Origin: Lachnospiraceae bacterium
GTDB taxonomy: Bacteria > Bacillota > Clostridia > Lachnospirales > Lachnospiraceae
DNA length: 6,012 bases
Assembly (NCBI GenBank): GCA_003535955.1
Contig: DPZM01000218.1
Span: 1 to 6,012, forward strand
Direction of reading: 5' to 3'
Shown one piece after another: positions 1-5,625 of the stretch. How positions within the stretch are numbered: position 1 is the first letter of the stretch; every line of letters begins with the position of its first letter. The notes beneath the pieces were generated by a model. It was not told the DNA's origin, ran no database searches, and worked only from the letters and a program-made list of their open reading frames with translations. Both the position numbers and the translations under genes were made by a program.

Positions 1-2
1 AT

Positions 3-476
3 GAGCTTATCATGTTCCTGCATTCAAGAATAAACCGTGTTGGTAAGCCGTATATGCTCCCACCGGAATTGAAAGATGAAATGAAAAGGGATCTTGATAA
101 TGAAAAAGTACTTACGGAGGCTGCAAAAGATATAATCGCGCACTGCGGATCAGATGGCTCTTCTCTTCGCGTAAAGGTAGAAAATCTGTCTCCAAACGCA
201 GCCGGACAGTATTCTAATGATCTTATCATCATAAACCATTTGGATAATACCGGGTATGCGAAAACAATGGCGGTACTGATCCATGAATGTATGCATCATT
301 ATCTTAGACACCGTGGGATAATCCTTCAGGATACGGCCAGTAATGAATATCTGACAGATATAGCTACCTTATATATGGGATTTGGAGATTACATTAACAG
401 GGGATATGTTATGGCAGGCTATATTAAACGTCATGAGATAAGATATATAAAAAAGAGAATAAGTAAGCTACGATAA
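3..476 (+). CDS. Zinc-metallopeptidase-like protein (HEXXH), 5' end probably outside the window
   Basis: The protein carries a gluzincin-like zinc site. Counting from the Met encoded at base 12, the motif HECMHH has H91, E92 and H95. A likely third ligand is E112 in the segment NEYLTDIATLYMGFG, which resembles the E-x-x-x-D plus G-F-G pattern that follows the HEXXH helix in several small bacterial metallopeptidase-like families. A short beta-rich stretch, QYSNDLIIIN, precedes the zinc helix. There is no signal peptide or membrane segment, so a cytoplasmic location is likely. The frame is open from base 3 to the stop TAA at 474-476. The ATG at 12 has no clear ribosome binding site in the 11 visible bases, so the gene may begin upstream and this may be the C-terminal domain of a longer protein. 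I do not recognise a specific family; substrate and role are unknown. The metal site is well supported, peptidase activity is inferred. Confidence 0.75.
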   Translation, partial: ELIMFLHSRINRVGKPYMLPPELKDEMKRDLDNEKVLTEAAKDIIAHCGSDGSSLRVKVENLSPNAAGQYSNDLIIINHLDNTGYAKTMAVLIHECMHHYLRHRGIILQDTASNEYLTDIATLYMGFGDYINRGYVMAGYIKRHEIRYIKKRISKLR

Positions 477-533
477 TTAAACGAAAACCGTAACTTTTCA
501 ATAAATACAATGGGTATTAACTTACAAAATCGT

Positions 534-539
534 GGGAGG
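534..539 (+). promoter_or_regulatory. Ribosome binding site of the histone-like gene
   Basis: GGGAGG lies 6 bases before the ATG at 546 and so decides this start over an in-frame ATG at 510, which has no Shine-Dalgarno sequence. The 69-bp gap in front (477-545) contains a TACAAT at 506-511 that could be a -10 box, but no good -35 hexamer sits at the right distance. A promoter here is therefore possible but unproven. Confidence 0.8.
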
Positions 540-545
540 TTTACT

Positions 546-869
546 ATGGCAACAGCAAAGAGTACAACAACAAAGAAGACAACGGCAGCAAAGAAGGTAA
601 CTTCGTCAAAGAAGACAACAGCTAAAAAACCGACAGCAAAAACAGCTGCAAAGAAAACATCTTCTACCGGTACATCGGTAAAGCTTACAGCTACAGAGAA
701 AAAGCTTGTAGAGCTTTACAGAGCAGCAAGTACCACAACAAAGAAGGAGGCAATGGAAGTATTAAAGAATGATTCCAAGCCTAATGACAGCCTTTTGGAA
801 GCGGTCCTTTCCAACAAGGAAGTTAAGAAGGTGTTTACGGATATGATAAAGACTGGGCTTAAAAAATGA
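546..869 (+). CDS. Lysine-rich histone H1-like protein with a helical C-terminal domain
   Basis: This 107-residue protein has two parts. Residues 1-40 form a low-complexity basic tail built from Lys-Lys, Thr, Ala and Ser units (such as TTKKTTAAKK and KKTTAKKP), like the tails of histone H1/AlgP/Hc1-type bacterial proteins that bind and compact DNA without sequence specificity. From about residue 45 to the end the composition changes to an amphipathic, probably helical domain (TEKKLVELYRAAS, then LLEAVLSNKEVKKVF) with a final basic GLKK. The start at 546 is set by GGGAGG six bases upstream. The stop TGA overlaps the ATG of the phosphoesterase gene in an ATGA, implying coupled translation. A nucleoid-associated role is inferred from the tail composition alone; RNA binding is also possible. 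The C-terminal domain is not one I can name. Confidence 0.85.
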   Translation: MATAKSTTTKKTTAAKKVTSSKKTTAKKPTAKTAAKKTSSTGTSVKLTATEKKLVELYRAASTTTKKEAMEVLKNDSKPNDSLLEAVLSNKEVKKVFTDMIKTGLKK

Positions 870-1525
870 AAATAGCCATCATATCCGATACTCATTCCCT
901 GCTTAGGGATGAGGTCATGGAAAAGATAAGAGAATGCGAAATCATCCTGCATGGCGGTGATATAGCATCGAAAGAAACCATGGAAGCAATTGAAAAGCTT
1001 GGCAGGACTTATTTCGTACGTGGAAATGCAGACAAGGACTGGGCAGAGGATATTCCTTATGAGAAGGAGATTGAGATCTGCGGATATCGGTTCTACATGG
1101 TGCATAAAAAGAGTGATACACGCAAGGATCTGTCGGGTATAGATTTTGTTATATACGGCCATTCCCACAAGTGTGAGCAGAAAACGGAAGATGGGATAAC
1201 CTATCTTAACCCCGGAAGCTGCGGGCCGAGGCGATTTACACAGCCGGTAACACTGATGCTCATGGAGATAGATGAAAAGAGCAGGGCCTGGAATGTAGAA
1301 AAAGTCGACCTTTCACCCATCCTTAAGAAAGGAGCCAAGCTTCCCCCACAAAAAGAGATGGACATTCTCATAAAGAGCATTGTCAAGGATATGAACGCAA
1401 ACAAAAGCGTTGAGAAGATAGCGGAAAGAAACCGCGTTGACAGGGCTCTTGTTGAAGAGATATTGCAGATATATACTACTCATCCCGGTATCGATGTGGA
1501 TGGGATACTTAACAGAATGAAATGA
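866..1525 (+). CDS. YfcE/MJ0936-family metallophosphoesterase with a C-terminal extension
   Basis: This is a calcineurin-like phosphoesterase of the YfcE type, a cytoplasmic metal-dependent hydrolase acting on phosphodiesters or phosphomonoesters; the natural substrate is generally unknown. All metal ligands are visible: D8 and H10 in SDTH, D32 in HGGDI, N54 in GNAD, H80 in the fourth motif, and H99/H101 in GHSH. The family motif NPGS follows. One departure is that the fourth motif reads VHKK, not the usual HGH, although its ligand histidine is kept. The core ends near residue 155. The protein runs on to 219 residues, while typical members have about 155-180. The extra 60 or so residues (KSVEKIAERNRVDRALVEEI and onward) look helical and helix-turn-helix-like. 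Start and stop both lie in 4-bp ATGA overlaps with the neighbouring genes, so translation is probably coupled. Family assignment is firm; biological role is unknown. Confidence 0.93.
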   Translation: MKIAIISDTHSLLRDEVMEKIRECEIILHGGDIASKETMEAIEKLGRTYFVRGNADKDWAEDIPYEKEIEICGYRFYMVHKKSDTRKDLSGIDFVIYGHSHKCEQKTEDGITYLNPGSCGPRRFTQPVTLMLMEIDEKSRAWNVEKVDLSPILKKGAKLPPQKEMDILIKSIVKDMNANKSVEKIAERNRVDRALVEEILQIYTTHPGIDVDGILNRMK

Positions 1526-2841
1526 AAGAGAAAATACAGAGATTTCTTGAAAACAAAACACGACTCGCGTATATCCTCGGTCTGGGTCCGGTGCTGATAA
1601 GTCTTGTTATAGGCTGTATTGGAGGGATTGCCAGGCCAAGGGATATTCTGTATATATGCGTGCTCTGTATGTGCCTTACATATCCTGCAGAGATTCTCAT
1701 CGTAAATATTGTTGCTCTAGTCAGGACCATTAAGTATCCGGAAAAGCTTCTTCCAGGCTCTCCGGAGGCAAAACTGTTTGGAGTAATGGATCTTGTCACT
1801 GTTATTGCCGGAACGCTGCTATCAGTGTTCTACGGTTCTTTGATCACAACGCTGGGAGTGCAGTGGGATGCCGTATGGGATAAGCAGCTTTACAACAAAG
1901 AGATACATCAGCCTGTATGGACAGAAGCTCTGCCAATGGTCTTTGTTCTGCTTGCTATAGGCGTAATAGGATATATAGTGCTCCTTTTAAGAAAGATGTC
2001 AGACACACCGCCTCTTATAACGGTATTATGTATTGGGGCTATGTATGTCGGCATCATCCAGATGATCCTGTTTATGATCCAGATATTTAAGATCACACCG
2101 TTTGAAGGATTGATCGGTTCGTCTGACTATTTCCCGGTCGTTGAATTTGTCCCGCTCATGGAGCTGCCATTCTGCTGTATCAGCATGGCTGCACGGCTTA
2201 TAATAAGAAAAATATATGAGTGGAATATCGATGAGGAACATAAGGATGGAGTCTATGAAGGAAAAGGATTTATAGGAGAACTCAATGAAATCCTTAATAA
2301 CTCCCTTACGTGGCCTGTTGCCGCATTAATTGCCATGCTCCCGATCCTTGCATTTATCCTTGGTATCATGTCGTTGTTCGGGCAGTACCCTGATCAAGCA
2401 ATAAGAGCATGGACGGAAACGGCACAGTGGAATCTTTCTAAGATGAAAGCACCACCTAATGTAGAAATGGATGAGCATTACCTGTGTACAGTGGCCGCCG
2501 GGGGGCATGAAAAAATCGTCAAGCCCATAAGAATGGGGGAGAGACATGGACATAAGATAGTAGTAAACAGACAGCTGCTTATAGCTAATGCATTTGAACA
2601 GGTTTTAGAGGAGAAGACTCCTTTGATGCACAGGGCAATCAGAAATTTCTATGATAAGCATGGATATCCGGTTGCGCGGCACATACGGACAAAGAGTGCT
2701 GCTGATGTTGTTTATTATATAATGAAACCGTTGGAGTGGATATTCCTGATAGTTTTATATATGACGGATCCACACCCTGAGAACAGAATAGCAACACAGT
2801 ATATTCCAAAACAGGAGGAATCGATATGGCAGACTATGTAA
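1522..2841 (+). CDS. Polytopic membrane protein, DUF6688-like
   Basis: This 439-residue protein has about seven hydrophobic segments, near residues 15-35, 43-69, 85-108, 136-156, 164-189, 266-287 and 398-414. Between the last two lies a roughly 110-residue hydrophilic, probably globular region with conserved-looking blocks: YLCTVAAGGHEKIVKPIRMG (320-339), IVVNRQLLIANAFEQVLEE (346-364) and, after the last membrane segment, TDPHPENRIATQY. From memory these blocks match the uncharacterised DUF6688 family of Firmicutes; a profile search would confirm this. Several His, Cys, Arg and Glu residues in the blocks (C322, H329, H342, H344) could form an active or metal site, but I know of no demonstrated activity. 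Translation starts in an ATGA overlap with the phosphoesterase gene. The last 16 bases overlap the start of the Imm51 gene, which suggests that the two are expressed together. Confidence 0.85.
   Translation: MKEKIQRFLENKTRLAYILGLGPVLISLVIGCIGGIARPRDILYICVLCMCLTYPAEILIVNIVALVRTIKYPEKLLPGSPEAKLFGVMDLVTVIAGTLLSVFYGSLITTLGVQWDAVWDKQLYNKEIHQPVWTEALPMVFVLLAIGVIGYIVLLLRKMSDTPPLITVLCIGAMYVGIIQMILFMIQIFKITPFEGLIGSSDYFPVVEFVPLMELPFCCISMAARLIIRKIYEWNIDEEHKDGVYEGKGFIGELNEILNNSLTWPVAALIAMLPILAFILGIMSLFGQYPDQAIRAWTETAQWNLSKMKAPPNVEMDEHYLCTVAAGGHEKIVKPIRMGERHGHKIVVNRQLLIANAFEQVLEEKTPLMHRAIRNFYDKHGYPVARHIRTKSAADVVYYIMKPLEWIFLIVLYMTDPHPENRIATQYIPKQEESIWQTM
2813..2818 (+). promoter_or_regulatory. Ribosome binding site of the Imm51 gene, inside the end of the DUF6688-like gene
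   Basis: A perfect AGGAGG sits 7 bases before the ATG at 2826. It is the best Shine-Dalgarno sequence in the window. It marks 2826 as the original Imm51 start, although that frame meets a stop 12 codons later. The internal GTG at 2883 has no comparable site in front of it. Confidence 0.8.
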
Positions 2842-3188
2842 ATCTGAACATCGGAGAAGACTAAATTTCGATCACGTTTAATGTGGGCAATAACCGGATA
2901 ATGGAGATAGGCTCACGTATGGAAGAGATATGCGAAGATGCCTATATGAACGGATACAACTGGGAAGCATTCCTTAACAGTTACCTTGAACAGAATGATC
3001 CGGAGATTTTTGACGCTATAGAAACTGATTCAGAGGCTGATATGTATTGTGCATACATTAATGATACATCCGATGAAGGAAAGGAACTGGCAAAGCAGTA
3101 TGTACAGATACTTGAGGATCTTTTCGATAATGAAGAGGATATATATGATTTCCTTAAGCATAATGCGGATGATATGGAGTGGGATTAA
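2826..3188 (+). pseudogene. Imm51-type immunity protein gene with a premature in-frame stop
   Basis: Translation from the ATG at 2826 gives MADYVNLNIGED and then TAA at 2862-2864. In the same frame, with no indel, the sequence continues ISITFNVGNNRIMEIGSRME and on to a natural TAA at 3186-3188, 120 positions in all, close to what I expect for the family. The acidic alpha-helical body, with MNGYNWEAFLNSYLEQN, DSEADMYCAYIND and the end DDMEWD, is what I recognise as Imm51, a family proposed to neutralise polymorphic toxins. TAA ends other genes here (476, 2841, 5626), so recoding by a variant genetic code is unlikely. One substitution in a sense codon such as TCA, AAA or TAC would produce it. 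A shortened product could start at GTG 2883, or at ATG 2901 or 2919, but none has a strong ribosome binding site; it would lack the first beta strands. No cognate toxin is visible. The call is a recent nonsense mutation or a sequence error. Confidence 0.8.
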
Positions 3189-3201
3189 GGAAACAGGGTT
3201 T

Positions 3202-3207
3202 GGGAGG
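3202..3207 (+). promoter_or_regulatory. Ribosome binding site fixing a TTG start
   Basis: GGGAGG lies 8 bases before a TTG at 3216 in the 27-bp gap after the Imm51 gene. No in-frame ATG falls near this position. The amino terminus read from the TTG aligns with the usual Ste24-type N-terminal membrane segment, so TTG is the likely initiation codon. Confidence 0.75.
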
Positions 3208-3215
3208 AAAAACAC

Positions 3216-4454
3216 TTGCTTAAATGGATTCTCATAGGATCCTTCATACTTAACAAGGCATATGAGGGGTATCTTAAATATCTTGATAATTCGTATCTTG
3301 AGAAGGAGCCGCCGGAAAATGTCAGAGATGTGTATGACAAAGAGGAATACAAAAGGTGGCTGTCCTATGAAAAAGAAGGCGGCAGGGTGGATCTTATAAA
3401 TGATATAGTGGATTCCGCCATAGTGCTTATGATTCTTATATTTAACATACATAGCTTTGTGTTTTCTTTGTTTGCAGGATTTAACATATATCTTCAGTAC
3501 CTGTTCACGTTGGCCTTTTTTACTGTCATATCAATGATCGTTTCAGTACCGTTCGACCATTACGATACCTTCGTGATAGAAGAGAAGTATGGCATGAATA
3601 AAACAACAAAGAAGACCTTTGTCCAGGATGTGATCAAGGAAGCGATCCTGTCCCTGATAGTGTCATATGGACTGCTCATGCTGATAATGTTCTTATTTGA
3701 AAGGTTTGGCAACAGGGGCATCATCCTTGCGATATTAGCGGTTATAGCATTGTCCATAGTCATAAGCCTTATCGTTATGCCTATAATGAGGATATTCAAT
3801 AAGTTTGAACCGCTTGAGGATGGTGAGCTTAAAGATGGGTTGCTTGCTCTGTGTGAAAAGTACGGTATCAGAGTAAAGAAGATCTGCGTCAAGGATGCAA
3901 GCCGCAGGACAACCAAGGCAAATGCCTTCTGTACGGGACTTACAAAGAAAAAGACGATCTCACTGGATGATAATCTGGTAAATGATTATTCAACAGATCA
4001 GATAATAGCGGTGTTTGCCCATGAATTTGCCCATGCAAGGTATAATCACCAGATAAAAACTCTCCCTTTTGCATTTTTACGGACAGTGATATCCGTTGCG
4101 GCACTTGGGATCTTAGTGAACTTCAGTGAACCCTTTACAGCCTTTGGGTTTTCAGATGTTAACTATTACTTTGCGTTTCTCCTGATAAGTCTCATAAGCT
4201 GGCCGGTATCTACAGTATTTGACCTTATTTCGAATCGTATATCGAGAAAGCACGAATACCAGGCTGATGGATTCGCAGCGCAAGAAGGCTACGGGACGGC
4301 TCTTATAGAAGCTCTGAAGAAGTTAAGCAAAGATTCACTGACAGACCTTAATCCCCACCCGCTAGTTGTAAAGATGCTGTATTCACACCCGACACTGTCG
4401 CAGAGGATTGATGCGATAGAAAAGATAGAAACGGAAGCAGCAAATGGAAACTGA
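3216..4454 (+). CDS. M48-family membrane zinc peptidase, Ste24 (CAAX prenyl protease 1)-like
   Basis: This 412-residue integral membrane protein has the Ste24 architecture. It has an N-terminal hydrophobic segment followed by a YLD...PENVRDVYDKEEY block. Several membrane segments follow, near residues 64-90, 92-112, 143-160, 166-190, 283-301 and 315-336. The family signature FDHYDTFVIEEKYGMNKTT lies at 113-131. The zinc site is HEFAH (H269, E270, H273) with E347 in HEYQAD as third ligand. The tail carries the NPHPLVVKMLYSHPTLSQRI block typical of the family. In eukaryotes Ste24 cleaves prenylated CAAX proteins; bacteria generally lack that modification, so here it more likely performs membrane-protein quality control or peptide processing. 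The start is a TTG with GGGAGG 8 bases upstream. The end overlaps the helicase start by 11 bp. All catalytic residues are present and it looks intact. The link to Imm51 upstream is positional only. Confidence 0.92.
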   Translation: MLKWILIGSFILNKAYEGYLKYLDNSYLEKEPPENVRDVYDKEEYKRWLSYEKEGGRVDLINDIVDSAIVLMILIFNIHSFVFSLFAGFNIYLQYLFTLAFFTVISMIVSVPFDHYDTFVIEEKYGMNKTTKKTFVQDVIKEAILSLIVSYGLLMLIMFLFERFGNRGIILAILAVIALSIVISLIVMPIMRIFNKFEPLEDGELKDGLLALCEKYGIRVKKICVKDASRRTTKANAFCTGLTKKKTISLDDNLVNDYSTDQIIAVFAHEFAHARYNHQIKTLPFAFLRTVISVAALGILVNFSEPFTAFGFSDVNYYFAFLLISLISWPVSTVFDLISNRISRKHEYQADGFAAQEGYGTALIEALKKLSKDSLTDLNPHPLVVKMLYSHPTLSQRIDAIEKIETEAANGN

Positions 4455-4617
4455 GATATTCCTGAAAAAATACACAGAGCATCTTAATGAGAATCAACTA
4501 AAGGCCGTCCGTACAGTGGATGGTCCTGTTCTGTTGCTCGCAGTTCCGGGTTCCGGCAAGACCACGGTGCTTGTTACAAGGCTTGGATATATGATTTTCT
4601 GCGATGGTAGTCTATGA
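4444..4617 (+). pseudogene. UvrD/PcrA-type helicase, N-terminal remnant
   Basis: The ATG at 4444, eleven bases inside the end of the M48 gene, begins a 57-residue reading. It contains the Q motif LNENQLKAVR and the Walker A motif AVPGSGKTT (K39, T40) of superfamily 1A helicases, followed by VLVTRLGYMIFCDG. It then reads SL and stops at TGA 4615-4617. Intact helicases of this type run to several hundred residues, with Walker B and motifs III-VI, none of which is present downstream. The break falls immediately after CDG, where relatives continue into motif Ia. From this point the DNA encodes, in another frame, the inside of a Tudor/SH3-like domain. This indicates a deletion joining two neighbouring genes. 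The fragment cannot be a working helicase because it has no ATPase partner residues. It might still be translated and feed ribosomes into the next gene. Helicase identity is strong; the deletion is inferred. Confidence 0.85.
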
Positions 4618-5041
4618 TACAGGAGAAGCAAAATCATACGCGTTCCCGGCGGCATTTGCAAACGGCATGAGGCTTGAGAGCGGACAAGAGGTACCTATAC
4701 AGCAAAAGAAAAGGCCTGCAGCATCGATAAAACCTGCGGTGACACCTGTAATGAAGCCTGAAAAGAAGAAAAGACAGGCCGGGAAAGAAACATATGCGTC
4801 CTGGGCGGACAGGTATCCCAATCATGTAGTTATCAAGAAAGAAGGGGCATTCTGGACAACGAGGGGAGAGTCCGCAGAAGTTCTTAGCCGTGTCCTTGGG
4901 TATAATCTTGGTGGAAAACCGGGGAATTACGTGACCGGATCTCCGGCGATCGAACCCATCGTACATGGACTGAGCAACCATGAGATCAACTATATCGTAA
5001 TAGAAGATGGAGAGATAGTAGATCAGGCAGATTTTGAGTGA
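4604..5041 (+). CDS. MutS domain I-like protein, probably truncated at its N-terminus
   Basis: From the ATG at 4604 the 145 residues fall into three parts. Residues 1-25 (MVVYDTGEAKSYAFPAAFANG) resemble the last strands of a small Tudor/SH3-like barrel of the type that ends HKxFGxGxV...DG...F...FPxAF in clostridial proteins. Residues 26-62 are a basic, proline-rich linker. Residues 67-145 (YPNHVVIKKEGAFWTTRGES onward, then LSRVLGYNLGG and INYIVIEDGEIV) follow the layout of MutS domain I. The position of the mismatch-reading Phe-x-Glu is F83-W84-T85, so the Glu is absent and mismatch recognition is not implied. There is no ribosome binding site before 4604, and the frame is closed by TGA at 4592-4594. 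The first strands of the barrel are therefore missing, consistent with the upstream deletion. Translation may depend on coupling to the helicase fragment, with which it overlaps by 14 bp. Function is unknown; nucleic acid binding is a guess. Confidence 0.65.
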   Translation: MVVYDTGEAKSYAFPAAFANGMRLESGQEVPIQQKKRPAASIKPAVTPVMKPEKKKRQAGKETYASWADRYPNHVVIKKEGAFWTTRGESAEVLSRVLGYNLGGKPGNYVTGSPAIEPIVHGLSNHEINYIVIEDGEIVDQADFE

Positions 5042-5047
5042 GGTAGG
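5041..5047 (+). promoter_or_regulatory. Ribosome binding site of thpR
   Basis: AGGTAGG lies just after the stop of the MutS I-like gene and 5 bases before the ATG at 5053. An ATG at 5048 in another frame reads only two codons before a stop, so 5053 is the real start. Confidence 0.65.
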
Positions 5048-5052
5048 ATGAT

Positions 5053-5556
5053 ATGAGATTATTTATTGCGATCGAGCTTATAGACCGGGTAAAAGACGAA
5101 TTGTGCATGATACAAAAACGCATAAAGCTTCAGGGAATGAAAGGTAATTTCACTGTCAAGGAAAATATGCATCTTACACTTGCATTTATCGGGGAGTATA
5201 GTGATCCGGAGCAGGTCTCAGATGTCTTGAATGATGTTGTTTATGACCCTATGAAGATCGAACTTGATGGATTCGGATGTTTTAAGGATTTATACTGGAT
5301 CGGCATTAAAGAAGACAAAGGTCTTATTGAGAATGTAAAACGGATAAGAAAAGCTCTGTCCGATAATGATATCCCTTTTGACAGAAAGAAGTTTGTTCCG
5401 CATATAACGCTCGCAAGAAAGATCGAGTATGAAAAAGACCTTCCGACAGACTGTCCATTCCCGGCTTCCATGGATGTGGAGTATATCTCGCTAATGCGCT
5501 CCGATAGAGGCAAAAGTGGAATGATATACACTCCGATAGCTGAATATGTGATATAG
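5053..5556 (+). CDS. thpR: RNA 2',3'-cyclic phosphodiesterase (2H phosphoesterase, LigT/ThpR family)
   Basis: This 167-residue cytoplasmic enzyme belongs to the 2H phosphoesterase superfamily, whose LigT/ThpR branch hydrolyses 2',3'-cyclic phosphate RNA ends to 2'-phosphates and can join some tRNA halves in vitro. It opens with the typical MRLFIAIEL strand and has both catalytic motifs: HLTLAFIG (H40, T42) and PHITLARK (H117, T119). Length is close to the usual 170-190 residues of the family, so it looks complete. It starts 11 bp after the MutS I-like gene with AGGTAGG in front. It is the last gene of the plus-strand run, with the terminator hairpin 21 bp beyond its stop. The family assignment is firm. 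The RNA substrate in this organism is unknown. Confidence 0.93.
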   Translation: MRLFIAIELIDRVKDELCMIQKRIKLQGMKGNFTVKENMHLTLAFIGEYSDPEQVSDVLNDVVYDPMKIELDGFGCFKDLYWIGIKEDKGLIENVKRIRKALSDNDIPFDRKKFVPHITLARKIEYEKDLPTDCPFPASMDVEYISLMRSDRGKSGMIYTPIAEYVI

Positions 5557-5577
5557 ACAGTTGTTGAAAGAAACAAT

Positions 5578-5607
5578 AAGAGCCCGGTTCAAATGAGCCG
5601 GGCTCTT
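5578..5607. terminator. Bidirectional intrinsic terminator between thpR and hsp20
   Basis: AAGAGCCCGG (5578-5587) pairs perfectly with CCGGGCTCTT (5598-5607). TTC/GAG extends the stem to 13 bp with one G-U pair and closes a 4-base AAAT loop. It lies between two convergent genes, 21 bp past the thpR stop and 18 bp from the hsp20 stop. Read leftward, the stem is followed by ATTGTTTCTTTC, a good U-rich tract for ending hsp20 transcripts. Read rightward, the tract is weaker (stem-end TT, then GTAAG), so the plus-strand operon is probably ended less efficiently. Confidence 0.88.
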
Positions 5608-5625
5608 GTAAGCATCGTATAAGAA

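Noticed and set aside
510..545. Upstream in-frame ATG at 510 for the histone-like gene
   Set aside because: It would add 12 residues that include the ribosome binding site itself. GGGAGG at 534-539 clearly serves the ATG at 546.
477..545. Promoter in the gap before the histone-like gene
   Set aside because: TACAAT at 506-511 resembles a -10 box but no -35 hexamer lies 16-18 bases upstream, so the call is too weak to list as a feature.
560..660. Tandem repeat or CRISPR-like array in the AAAGAAG-rich stretch
   Set aside because: The units are irregular in spacing and are explained by Lys/Thr/Ala codons of the basic tail; there are no spacers.
716..1168. Minus-strand open frames opposite the phosphoesterase, membrane protein and M48 genes (for example 716-1168, 3030-3452, 3560-3916)
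   Set aside because: They lie fully or mostly antisense to genes with clear family motifs, have no recognisable domains or good ribosome binding sites, and have compositions expected from reading the complementary strand.
2862..2864. TAA read as an amino acid by recoding
   Set aside because: TAA is the normal stop of several genes here, and no recoding system is known for TAA in ordinary bacteria.
2883..2885. GTG at 2883 as the natural start of the Imm51 gene
   Set aside because: It has no ribosome binding site, and the sequence before it in the same frame (back to ATG 2826 with AGGAGG) reads as the missing first strand of the family. It is kept only as a possible reinitiation site.
3049..3237. 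Plus-strand open frame overlapping the end of Imm51 and the start of the M48 gene
   Set aside because: It is an out-of-frame reading of Imm51 and of the M48 start; it is rich in Met and Ile, with no domain.
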